This document shows, piece after piece, positions 1-6,109 of a DNA stretch of 6,410 nucleotides. The DNA is taken from positions 132,980-139,389 of the forward strand of contig DIUC01000085.1 in NCBI GenBank assembly GCA_002435785.1. The letters run 5' to 3'. Positions within the stretch are counted from its first letter, which is position 1. Each line of letters begins with the position of its first letter. This DNA comes from Saprospiraceae bacterium UBA6168. GTDB lineage: Bacteria > Bacteroidota > Bacteroidia > Chitinophagales > Saprospiraceae. A program made the translations under genes and the position numbers. The notes beneath the pieces are model-generated. The model searched no databases and was not told the origin of the DNA. It was given only the letters and a program-made list of their open reading frames with translations.

Positions 1-24
1 CAATCCTTCAATCCTTCAATCCTT
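1..24. repeat. 8-bp tandem repeat, three copies
   Basis: Three perfect head-to-tail copies of CAATCCTT lie directly downstream of the EnvC-like gene's stop codon on the minus strand. The left edge of the window may cut off further copies. It is a simple-sequence repeat with no hairpin or T-run, so I do not call it a terminator. No coding role is visible. Confidence 0.85.
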
Positions 25-28
25 CCAA

Positions 29-1303
29 CTACTTCCCAACCCACTCTTGAGGGTTCAACCTTGTTTTCTCTTTCCAGATTTCAAAATGCACCTCCGAGGT
101 GTTGCTCTTGCGGTCGGTGCTCACCTTGCCGATGCTTTGGCGGATGGCCACCTTGTCGCCTTTTTTCACACTGACCTCTTCCAGGTTGGAGTAAACGGTG
201 TAGTAGTTGCCGTGCTGCAAAATCACCATATAGTCAAAGCCGGGAATGAACTGTGTGCCCACCACCGTGCCCTCGAAAATGGAGCGAACGGGTGCTCCTT
301 CGTCAGTGCGGATGTCAATGCCGTTGTTCACGATTTCGATGTTCGGGATAGTCGGGTGCGGCTGCCGCCCAAAATGCCCCGTGATGACGCCATTCTTCAC
401 GGGCCAGGGCAGCTTGCCCTTGTTGTTTTGAAAGTCCTTGGAAATGCTGGACACTTCCGGCGTGGCGGTCGGCGTAACGGCGGCCTTGCCGGGGGTGGCC
501 GGAGCGACGGGTGTCGCTGCCGAATTGGCAGCAGCAGCGGCAGCGGCGGCCTTTTCTTCTCGCCGTATCCGCTCCATTTCCTCCCGAATCACCTTTTCGA
601 TGGCAGTGTTCAGCTTGGTGGCGGCCACTTGCTTGGACTCCAGGTCACGTGCAAGCCGGGACTCGTCGCCCTTGAGGGTTTCCAGAAGGCGGTTCTTGGC
701 CTCCATCTCCAATCCCAGTAGTTGTGACTGGCGCTTTTCGGTACCCAAGAGGTTTTCTTTTTCCCGCTTGCGGTCTTCGAGCGCTTTAATCTTGTCGAGC
801 AGGGTCTGCTGGGTATCGAGGATGAGGCGAGCCTGCCGCTGCCGATAGCGGTCGTACTGCCGCAGGTACTGCCAGCGCCGGAAGGCATCGTTGAAGCTCT
901 GTGCGGACAGCAAGAAAAGCCATTTGCTGCGCAACAGCCGCTGGCGGTAGGCATGGCGGGCTATCTTGGTGTACTCCGCTTTGAGCCGTTCGGTATCGTC
1001 GTTGAGGGCCAGCACCACGGTGGCCGTGCGCTCGACGTTTTCCAGCAGGAACTGCATTTCGGCTTGCAGCGTCTCGACGAGTTGTTGGCGCTTGCTTATC
1101 TGCTTTTGTAGGGTGACGTAGCGGGAAAGCGTAGCCTCCTTGTCCTCCTTTGTTTGTTTCAGCAGGGTGGAGGTCTGCTCGATGTCCTTCAGCAGCTTTT
1201 TGCGCTTGTCCTCCAGTTCTTTTCGGTTTTGCTGCGCAATGCCCGTCCCCATTGCGAAGAGCAAGAAAAGCAGCAACCAAAGTATTTTTTTTGAATGGGA
1301 CAC
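29..1303 (-). CDS. EnvC-like murein hydrolase activator (coiled coil plus degenerate LytM/M23 domain)
   Basis: Predicted periplasmic activator of peptidoglycan amidases during daughter-cell separation, by analogy with EnvC. With a GTG start the product has 424 residues, close to E. coli EnvC. Layout: signal peptide 1-23 (KK, Leu-rich core, GIA|QQ); long charged coiled coil about 26-250; Ala/Pro/Thr-rich linker about 252-284 including an eight-Ala run; LytM domain about 296-424. The fold is recognisable (HFGRQPHP, GIDI, HGNYYTVY, HFEIW), but zinc and catalytic positions are degraded: the first ligand His is Asn326 (Asp330 kept), the Tyr-x-His His is Asn373, and the first His of the HxH motif is Glu404 (His406 kept). 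It should therefore not be an active peptidase. Start: the frame is open upstream to a TTG at 1387 with ATGs at 1378, 1357 and 1354, but those put about 25 odd residues from a palindromic repeat before the signal peptide, so GTG at 1303 fits best. It lies downstream of the DUF4292 gene, and I see no clear promoter of its own. Confidence 0.88.
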   Translation of the reverse strand: MSHSKKILWLLLFLLFAMGTGIAQQNRKELEDKRKKLLKDIEQTSTLLKQTKEDKEATLSRYVTLQKQISKRQQLVETLQAEMQFLLENVERTATVVLALNDDTERLKAEYTKIARHAYRQRLLRSKWLFLLSAQSFNDAFRRWQYLRQYDRYRQRQARLILDTQQTLLDKIKALEDRKREKENLLGTEKRQSQLLGLEMEAKNRLLETLKGDESRLARDLESKQVAATKLNTAIEKVIREEMERIRREEKAAAAAAAANSAATPVAPATPGKAAVTPTATPEVSSISKDFQNNKGKLPWPVKNGVITGHFGRQPHPTIPNIEIVNNGIDIRTDEGAPVRSIFEGTVVGTQFIPGFDYMVILQHGNYYTVYSNLEEVSVKKGDKVAIRQSIGKVSTDRKSNTSEVHFEIWKEKTRLNPQEWVGK

Positions 1304-1307
1304 GGTG

Positions 1308-1372
1308 AATGATAAATGGTTGAATGAAGCAATGATGAATGGCCGCTGATTCATCATTGACCATTTATCATT
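1308..1372. repeat. AT-rich imperfect palindrome between the DUF4292 and EnvC-like genes
   Basis: An outer perfect 13-bp inverted repeat (1308-1320 with 1360-1372, AATGATAAATGGT) encloses an inner perfect 11-bp inverted repeat (1330-1340 with 1349-1359, CAATGATGAAT). Nine unpaired bases are bulged on the left arm and the loop is GGCCGCTG. Short direct repeats of AATGAT/ATAAATG surround it. There is no T-run on either side, so it does not look like a rho-independent terminator. It may be a dispersed intergenic repeat or an RNA hairpin affecting the downstream gene. All three frames of the EnvC-like gene's possible upstream starts run into it. Confidence 0.8.
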
Positions 1373-1388
1373 TATCATTTTGTACAAG

Positions 1389-2162
1389 CTAATTCGCCTT
1401 CTTATAGCCCGACGGCACCTCGAATTTCATTTCCTGCGGAACGTTGACCTCCACTTTCGAGAACTCGATTTGCACCTTCATCTGGCCCAGGTCGGGGCTT
1501 TTCAGGTTGAAGCTACGAACATACGAAAATTGCTGTTTGTCAGCCAATGGGCGATAATCCGACGAAAAAACATCCATGCTCCGCTTGTTCCGAAAATCGT
1601 CCACGAGGAATCGGCGCAGCAGCATTTCGGGGTGGCCGAGCCAGTAGGTGGCATTGAGGGATTCCGTTTTTTGCGCCAAGGTATATAGCAGCGAGTCCAC
1701 CCCTGCCACGGTTTCCCTTGAGAAGAAGACGGGGTTGCCCAGCAGGATGGCTTGCAGTCCCTGAAAGCCTACGGGCAAGCTGTACTCCTTCTGGGCGTAC
1801 TCGAAGGGCTTGGCGGTGTACTCGTTGTTGATGCGGTCAATGACGAAGATGCTGTCCGGCGTGAGCAGCACCCGTGCGCCCTCGATGCTGAACTTCTTGA
1901 AGTTCATCCAGATGGCGCTGTCCTTCCTCATGCGGATGTTGGCGGTGAAGCTCTCGCCGCCGTACTCGTCGCTGTACGAGATTTTGGCCCTGGCGCCCAG
2001 CCACTCGGCATTCACCGAGTTTTCGAGCAGGCCCTTCATCAGCGCCTTTTCACTCTTCGATTTTATGGCGTCGCCGTGCGCACGGCGCATGGTTTTGCAA
2101 GCGGAAAACGCCAATAGCGCCAGCAGCAAAACATATATCGGGAGGTGGTTTAGAGATTTCAA
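1389..2162 (-). CDS. DUF4292 family lipoprotein
   Basis: A 257-residue lipoprotein. The signal peptide is MKSLNHLPIYVLLLALLAFS followed by Ala and the lipobox Cys22. The residues after Cys are basic (KTMRR), lacking the acidic patch that marks surface export in many Bacteroidota lipoproteins, so it probably faces the periplasm. The body matches my recollection of DUF4292: a kisYsDeygge strand, then IRMRKDSAIWMNFKKFSIEGARVLLTPDS split over residues about 75-105, then a DRINNEY segment. The family has been likened to LolA/LolB lipoprotein carriers; I give this as possible, not shown here. It is commonly found beside M23/EnvC-like genes in this phylum, as here, with 85 bp to the downstream GTG. 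Start: TTG at 2162, because an in-frame TGA lies two codons upstream and no ATG precedes the hydrophobic core. A TAnnTTTG promoter lies 29 bp upstream. Confidence 0.87.
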   Translation of the reverse strand: MKSLNHLPIYVLLLALLAFSACKTMRRAHGDAIKSKSEKALMKGLLENSVNAEWLGARAKISYSDEYGGESFTANIRMRKDSAIWMNFKKFSIEGARVLLTPDSIFVIDRINNEYTAKPFEYAQKEYSLPVGFQGLQAILLGNPVFFSRETVAGVDSLLYTLAQKTESLNATYWLGHPEMLLRRFLVDDFRNKRSMDVFSSDYRPLADKQQFSYVRSFNLKSPDLGQMKVQIEFSKVEVNVPQEMKFEVPSGYKKAN

Positions 2163-2190
2163 AAGTCAGGTGATTTTCTTCGTAAAAACG

Positions 2191-2198
2191 CAAAGTTA
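2191..2198 (-). promoter_or_regulatory. Bacteroidota -7 promoter element for the DUF4292 gene
   Basis: On the minus strand this reads TAACTTTG, a perfect match to TAnnTTTG, the -7 consensus of the primary sigma factor in Bacteroidota. It predicts a start of transcription near 2185 and a leader of about 22 nt before the TTG start. I see no good -33 TTG element at the usual distance, which is common in this phylum. Confidence 0.6.
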
Positions 2199-2252
2199 CG
2201 TTGTTTGGATATGCTTCGAGTAGCTGGCTATTTTTTACAGGCAAACTGACTG

Positions 2253-2321
2253 AATGGTCCGTGAGGTTTTGGGGTTTTCGGGTTCTAAAAACCCCAAAAC
2301 CCCAAAACTTCACGAACCATT
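2253..2321. repeat. 69-bp near-perfect palindrome with TTTTGGGG-type blocks
   Basis: Two 32-base arms (2253-2284 and 2290-2321) flank a 5-base loop. Of 32 positions, 29 are Watson-Crick pairs, one is G-U (2265 with 2309), and two are mismatches (2259/2315 and 2279/2295). The arms contain GGTTTTGGGGTTTTCGGG and its complement. It sits upstream of both divergent promoters rather than after any gene, so it is not an ordinary terminator. A REP-like repeat, a protein-binding site or a cruciform are possible. Confidence 0.88.
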
Positions 2322-2431
2322 GTGACTATATGCCTTCCCGGAAAACAGGTGTTTCGCCCGGCAGCCGCTTCCGTTCATTGAGCACTCAACACTTTTGGTA
2401 GAAAAATGTTAGTGAAGGCTTTAGGGGCAAA

Positions 2432-2439
2432 TACCTTTG
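2432..2439 (+). promoter_or_regulatory. Bacteroidota -7 promoter element for the receptor operon
   Basis: TACCTTTG is a perfect match to TAnnTTTG. It predicts transcription from about 2446 and a leader of about 64 nt before the ATG at 2510. The expected -33 position (about 2408-2411, GTTA) is a poor match. The leader is A/C-rich and has no Shine-Dalgarno sequence, as usual for this phylum. Confidence 0.65.
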
Positions 2440-2509
2440 CCGTGCATCTTCCGTTTGCCCACAAAAAAACCAAAGCAATTCATCTTCCAAATTACTACCA
2501 ACACCCGAC

Positions 2510-4864
2510 ATGATTTTTATTAGACTTATCACGCTTACCCTGCTTTTTTGCGCAGCAAACCAAATTTTTGCGCAGCAAACCAAAATAACCGTCAGCGGCG
2601 CCGTGAAGGACGACGACAACGGTGAGACGCTCATCGGCGCCAGCGTTTACGATGCCACGAGCGGCAACGGCGCCACGACCAACGAGTATGGTTTTTACTC
2701 GCTCACCTTGCCAATGGGCAATGATTCCATTACCCTGGAGTACAGCTACGTGGGCTTCCAGCCAGTGAACAGGCGCATATTGCCCAATAAAAACCTGACG
2801 CTGAACGTGCGCCTCGGCACAGGCGTCCAACTACAAGAAGTGGTGGTGAAGGCAAACGCTTTTCAAGAATCCATCCGTTCCACGGAAATGAGCGTCGAGC
2901 AAATCACCACCAAGGAAGTCAAAGTGATACCCGCCCTGCTCGGCGAGTCGGACATCCTGAAGGTCATCCAGCTAAAGCCGGGCATACCCAGCGGCTCGGA
3001 GGGCAACACGGGCCTGTACGTGCGGGGCGGCGGAGGCGACCAGAACCTCATCGTGTTGGACGAGGCCATTGTCTATAACGCCAACCACCTCTTCGGCTTT
3101 TTCAGCACCTTCAACACCGATGCGGTCAAGGACCTCAAGCTGTACAAGGGCGGCTTCCCGGCGCAGTACGGCGGGCGGCTCTCCTCGGTGATTGATGTGC
3201 GGATGAAGGACGGCAACAACCAGCGCTTCGCTGGCACGGGGGGCATCGGCCTCATCAGCTCCCGCCTGACGTTGGAGGGGCCGATAGAGAAGGATAAATC
3301 GTCGTTCATCGTGAGCGGGCGGCGCACCTACGCCGACCTCATCACCCGGCAGGTGAACAAGGCCAACGACGACAATCCCGACTACAACCCCATCCCGGAC
3401 TACTATTTCTACGACCTAAATACCAAGGTGAACTTCGACTTGGGGGAAAACGACCGGCTCTTTCTCAGTGGCTACTTTGGGCGGGATGTCTTTTCCTTCA
3501 ACGGCGATTTTTTCGACTTCAATTTCAGTTGGGGAAACAAGACGGGAACTGCCCGCTGGAACCATGTTTTTTCCCAAAAACTGTTTCACAACCTGACGTT
3601 TACGTACTCGGATTACGACTACAACATCGAGACAAAGCTCACCGGCTTCTCCTTCAAGGTCGGCTCCGACGTGCAGGACGCCAACCTGAAATCCGACTTT
3701 TACTACGGCCTCAACGACAACCACATACTCCGTTTTGGTGCCAGTGCGACACACCATAGCTTTGGGGTGGGCAGGCTCAAGGCGGGCAGCGACGACGGCG
3801 AGGTGAGCTTCTCTGGCGGCAACGACTTCACCGCCTACTCCATGGGCGCCTATATCGCCGACGAGATGAGCCTCGGCAAACACTGGAAAATCAACACAGG
3901 GCTTCGGCTTTCTGGCTTCGCAAACAACACATTTTATGCTGGCATAGAGCCTCGCATAGCGGCCCTCTACAACGTGAACACTGCCCTCTCGTTCAAGGCC
4001 AGCTACGCCCGCATGTTCCAGTACCAGCACTTGGTGTCCACATCGGGCATCTCGCTCCCCACCGACATCTGGTATCCCAGCACCAAGCAGATAAAGCCCC
4101 AGCGCTCCGACCAAGTAGCCATTGGCGTGGAAAAACTGCTGGGCAAGCAGTACCTCCTCACCAATGAGTATTATGTGAAATGGCTCCGCAACCAAGTGGA
4201 CTTCGTGGACGGCGCACAGCTCTTCGCCAACGACAACTTGGAGAATGAGTTTGCCATCGGCAAAGGCTACGGCTACGGCATGGAACTGGGCATCGAGAAG
4301 CAAGAAGGCAACCTTCGGGGCTGGGTCGGCTATACCCTTGCAATGGTGAAGCGAGGCGACTTCATGCCGATTGATGACACCAAAGTGTTCGCTGGGGACG
4401 GCAAATACTTCTTCCCCCGCTACGACCGCCGCCACGACTTCTCGCTGGTGCTGATGTACGAACTAACGAGGCGCATCACCCTCTCCGGCACGGTGATTTA
4501 TGGCAGCGGCGACCGCACTTGGCTGCCCGTCGGGCGGTTTGTGCTACAGGATGTGCCGGGCGCCAACTTCCAGCCAATCGTGCCGGTGTATGGTGAGCGG
4601 AACGCCTTTCGGTTGCCTTACTTCTTCCGGTCGGACTTGGGCATCGTCTATAAGTTTTTCCCGAAATGGGGCGAGAGCGACCTGACCCTGAGCGTGTTCA
4701 ACTTGACGAACCGCCGGAACGCCTTTTTCCTCTTCCTCGAACCGCAATACGACAAGGGTGTTGACCCACTGATAGACCCCTTGGCCATCCCCACAGGCGT
4801 GGCAGCCAAACAGGTTTCGCTATTCCCGATTATCGGGTCACTGACGTGGAACTTCAAGTTTTAA
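2510..4864 (+). CDS. TonB-dependent outer-membrane receptor with carboxypeptidase-regulatory-like domain
   Basis: A 784-residue outer-membrane receptor importing an unidentified ligand with energy from TonB-ExbBD. Layout: signal peptide 1-21 (IFA|QQ); carboxypeptidase-regulatory-like beta-sandwich about 25-105 (VSGAVKD, GETLIGASVYD, TNEYGFYSLTLP, YVGFQP); plug about 130-235, with the typical VRGGGGDQNLIVLDEA and NANHLFGFFSTFN segments and then GGFPAQYGGRLSSVIDVRMKDG; 22-stranded-type barrel about 245-784, rich in alternating aromatic strands and ending in Phe (LTWNFKF), the usual outer-membrane insertion signal. At this length it is not a full SusC (about 1000 residues), and its partner gene is DUF4249 rather than SusD. 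No STN (anti-sigma signalling) domain is present, so it is probably a transporter, not a transducer. Start: ATG at 2510 gives a complete signal peptide; the codons for residues 12-25 contain a 20-bp tandem duplication. The ligand cannot be told from sequence. Confidence 0.93.
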   Translation: MIFIRLITLTLLFCAANQIFAQQTKITVSGAVKDDDNGETLIGASVYDATSGNGATTNEYGFYSLTLPMGNDSITLEYSYVGFQPVNRRILPNKNLTLNVRLGTGVQLQEVVVKANAFQESIRSTEMSVEQITTKEVKVIPALLGESDILKVIQLKPGIPSGSEGNTGLYVRGGGGDQNLIVLDEAIVYNANHLFGFFSTFNTDAVKDLKLYKGGFPAQYGGRLSSVIDVRMKDGNNQRFAGTGGIGLISSRLTLEGPIEKDKSSFIVSGRRTYADLITRQVNKANDDNPDYNPIPDYYFYDLNTKVNFDLGENDRLFLSGYFGRDVFSFNGDFFDFNFSWGNKTGTARWNHVFSQKLFHNLTFTYSDYDYNIETKLTGFSFKVGSDVQDANLKSDFYYGLNDNHILRFGASATHHSFGVGRLKAGSDDGEVSFSGGNDFTAYSMGAYIADEMSLGKHWKINTGLRLSGFANNTFYAGIEPRIAALYNVNTALSFKASYARMFQYQHLVSTSGISLPTDIWYPSTKQIKPQRSDQVAIGVEKLLGKQYLLTNEYYVKWLRNQVDFVDGAQLFANDNLENEFAIGKGYGYGMELGIEKQEGNLRGWVGYTLAMVKRGDFMPIDDTKVFAGDGKYFFPRYDRRHDFSLVLMYELTRRITLSGTVIYGSGDRTWLPVGRFVLQDVPGANFQPIVPVYGERNAFRLPYFFRSDLGIVYKFFPKWGESDLTLSVFNLTNRRNAFFLFLEPQYDKGVDPLIDPLAIPTGVAAKQVSLFPIIGSLTWNFKF
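2545..2584 (+). repeat. Perfect 20-bp tandem duplication inside the receptor's signal-peptide codons
   Basis: TTTTTGCGCAGCAAACCAAA occurs at 2545-2564 and again at 2565-2584 with no mismatch. Because 20 is not a multiple of three, the first copy is read as ...CAANQ and the second as FAQQTK, which supplies the signal-peptidase site. Losing or gaining one copy would put the start out of frame with the rest of the receptor. Confidence 0.95.
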
Positions 4865-4931
4865 TACTGGTTGACACAAGTTGAAGGTAGTTATAAAAGG
4901 TTGATAAACAACTGTTTAAATTAAAATTGCA

Positions 4932-5828
4932 ATGAAATCATTCTTGAATCTCAATAAATTAAAGGGTATGAAGTCAGTGGCTTGGCCCAGTTTCGCTGTA
5001 CTCCTTTTTGCTTTTTCCTTCCAAAGCTGCGGCAACCTGGAGAAAGAAATTGACCTCAACCTGCCCGTGTATGAAAGCCAATACGTGGTGGAGTGCTACC
5101 TGGAGCCAGGGCAGCCGTTCGGCTTGTTGCTGACGAGGAGTGCGCCCTACTTTGAGCCATTCCCCACCGACCTGCTGAACTTTGTGGAAAACATCCTCGT
5201 GGACAGCGCAGATGTGACCATCACCCACAACGGCGTGGACTATATCCTGGCCAACGAGCCTTCCCTCAACCCGTTCACGCTCAAGGTCTTCAACTACACC
5301 AACCCGGCGTTGGTGCCCACGGATTTCGACAATGATTTTTCGTTGAAAATCACACTGCCAAATGGCAAGGTCATCACCTCGACCACCCGATTGCTGCCCG
5401 TCGTGCCGATTGACAGCGTGGTCATCGAGTTCGATGCCAAGCGGGACACGCTGGCCCGCTGCCTGACCTATATCTCCGACGACCCCGCGCAGGCGAACTT
5501 CTACCGCCGGATGCTTCACCACAACTCGCTCCTCGACTCCATTCCCAACCAAGACTTCACCACCAACGACGACTATGTGGACGACCGCACCATCGTTTTC
5601 GGCACCAGCTACGATTTCAAGGAAGGGGACACGATATACAACACCATGTTTCACATTGACCGGGCCTACTTCGACTTCTGGGAGAGTACGTTCAATGCCA
5701 TCAACTCCAACGGAAACCCGTTTGGTCAGCCGAGCAGCATCATCTCCAATATGAGGGGCGACGCTGGAGCCATCGGCATTTTTACGGGTCTGAGCTATGA
5801 TAGGGTGATGACGGTGGTGAAGAAGTGA
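4932..5828 (+). CDS. DUF4249 family lipoprotein, partner of the TonB-dependent receptor
   Basis: A 298-residue lipoprotein, probably outer-membrane and possibly surface exposed. The signal has a long hydrophobic core (VAWPSFAVLLFAFSF) and a lipobox ending at Cys33 (FQS|C). The mature start, CGNLEKEIDLNLP, has acidic residues near the lipid anchor, which fits surface export but is not the strict export motif. The body matches DUF4249 as I know it: YVVECYLEPGQPFGLLLTRS at about 50-70, a VDSADVTITHNG strand near 95-105, and further beta-rich repeats. DUF4249 genes usually sit beside TonB-dependent receptors like the one 67 bp upstream, so it probably helps with ligand capture, as SusD does for SusC (inference). 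I see no terminator or clear promoter in the gap, so the two are probably co-transcribed. Start: ATG at 4932 follows an A/T-rich leader. ATG at 4968 would give a more standard 21-residue lipoprotein signal and is a real alternative. Confidence 0.88.
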   Translation: MKSFLNLNKLKGMKSVAWPSFAVLLFAFSFQSCGNLEKEIDLNLPVYESQYVVECYLEPGQPFGLLLTRSAPYFEPFPTDLLNFVENILVDSADVTITHNGVDYILANEPSLNPFTLKVFNYTNPALVPTDFDNDFSLKITLPNGKVITSTTRLLPVVPIDSVVIEFDAKRDTLARCLTYISDDPAQANFYRRMLHHNSLLDSIPNQDFTTNDDYVDDRTIVFGTSYDFKEGDTIYNTMFHIDRAYFDFWESTFNAINSNGNPFGQPSSIISNMRGDAGAIGIFTGLSYDRVMTVVKK

Positions 5829-5844
5829 GCCCTTGGTGAGTGGT

Positions 5845-5876
5845 AAAAAACGCCCAACAAGCAGTACTTGATGGGC
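5845..5876 (-). terminator. Rho-independent-type terminator, module copy 1
   Basis: On the minus strand: GCCCATCAAG, loop TACTG, CTTGTTGGGC, then G and six Ts. The stem is GCCC/GGGC plus CAAG/CTTG with a small internal loop that here gains one extra A-T pair. Read on the plus strand the same hairpin is followed only by TTTG, so it could weakly terminate the DUF4249 transcript as well. Confidence 0.7.
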
Positions 5877-5884
5877 TTTGATGT

Positions 5885-5964
5885 TGGCGGTCCGGACGGG
5901 ACTCGAACCCGCGACCCTCCCGAGTACTCGGGACAGGTAGCCTAACCAACCGAACTACCGGGCA
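5885..5964 (-). other. tRNA-Asp-like sequence without anticodon loop, copy 1
   Basis: The minus strand shows the body of a tRNA: acceptor 5' strand TGCCCGG, T8-A9, D-arm GTTC-GGTTGGTTA-GGCT, variable GGGTC, T-arm GCGGG-TTCGAGT-CCCGT, acceptor 3' strand CCGGACC, discriminator G and an encoded CCA. The D-loop, T-arm and variable region resemble bacterial tRNA-Asp as I recall it. The anticodon arm is replaced by a 20-base stretch containing the perfect palindrome TCCCGAGTACTCGGGA, leaving no 7-base loop and no T33. The acceptor has two bad pairs, but GGCG just upstream can pair with the discriminator end, lengthening the helix (to 5968). The D-stem has a T-C mismatch not present in copy 2. It cannot decode; I call it a tRNA mimic or relic, not a tRNA gene. 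Confidence 0.75.
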
Positions 5965-5989
5965 CGCCAGCTTGATACCCGGCATTTTT

Positions 5990-6021
5990 AAAAAACGCCC
6001 AACAAGCAGTACTTGAGGGGC
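5990..6021 (-). terminator. Rho-independent-type terminator, module copy 2
   Basis: The minus strand shows GCCC-CT-CAAG, loop TACTG, CTTG-TT-GGGC, then G and six Ts. It lies downstream of the GIY-YIG gene and its tRNA-like tail, so a transcript of that gene would end here. Confidence 0.7.
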
Positions 6022-6029
6022 TTTGGTGT

Positions 6030-6109
6030 TGGCGGTCCGGACGGGACTCGAACCCGCGACCCTCCCGAGTACTCGGGACAGGTATCCTAACCAACCGAAC
6101 TACCGGGCA
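6030..6109 (-). other. tRNA-Asp-like sequence without anticodon loop, copy 2
   Basis: It has the same layout as copy 1 with an encoded CCA at its 3' end (minus strand). Here the D-stem is GTTC/GGAT and pairs fully when G-U is allowed, because base 6085 differs from 5940; this copy is thus nearer a real tRNA. The anticodon arm again carries the palindrome TCCCGAGTACTCGGGA (6063-6078) and cannot present an anticodon. The first 23 bases or so are also translated as the last codons of the GIY-YIG gene. Confidence 0.75.

Larger units (their letters stand above)
2163..2509. other. Divergent intergenic region (347 bp) with two promoters and a large palindrome
   Basis: No coding sequence is supported here. 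Short open frames on both strands lack start signals and family resemblance. The region separates the minus-strand DUF4292/EnvC-like pair from the plus-strand receptor operon. It holds one promoter element for each side and a 69-bp palindrome between them. Bases 2322-2431 show no structure I can name. Confidence 0.8.
5845..5971 (-). repeat. Array module copy 1 (solo: tRNA-like sequence plus terminator)
   Basis: This 127-bp module matches 5990-6116 at 124 of 127 positions; the differences are at 5872, 5881 and 5940. Read on the minus strand it consists of the GGCGTGCCCGG end, a tRNA-Asp-like body, then a hairpin with a T-run. It has no nuclease gene: only 18 bp (5972-5989) separate it from the terminator of copy 2. 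It lies 16 bp after the DUF4249 stop and points toward that gene. The high identity implies recent duplication or gene conversion. Confidence 0.93.

Noticed and set aside
47..721. Plus-strand open frame (224 codons) opposite the EnvC-like gene
   Set aside because: It lies antisense to the conserved LytM domain, has no start signal, and its composition reflects the complement of the Lys/Glu-rich coiled coil and Ala-rich linker.
3416..4435. Long minus-strand open frame (339 codons) opposite the receptor gene
   Set aside because: It is antisense to the barrel-coding part of a clear receptor gene, has a low-complexity Val/Ala/Glu-rich composition typical of a GC-rich shadow frame, and resembles no family.
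4871..4897. TTGACA ... TATAAA pair resembling an E. coli-type promoter before the DUF4249 gene
   Set aside because: The spacing is only 15 bp and Bacteroidota do not use this consensus; no TAnnTTTG is nearby. Co-transcription with the receptor is more likely.
4900..4912. Small inverted repeat GTTG-ATAAA-CAAC in the receptor/DUF4249 gap
   Set aside because: A 4-bp AT/GC-mixed stem without a T-run is too weak to call a terminator.
4974..5654. Minus-strand open frame (226 codons) opposite the DUF4249 gene
   Set aside because: It is a shadow of a recognisable lipoprotein gene, with no promoter, signal or family motif.
5885..5964. Functional tRNA-Asp gene
   Set aside because: No seven-base anticodon loop, no T33, and two mismatched acceptor pairs.
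5782..5985. Minus-strand open frame (67 codons) across module copy 1
   Set aside because: It simply translates the tRNA-like sequence and terminator (STREGRGFESRPD) and runs into the end of DUF4249; there is no nuclease domain.
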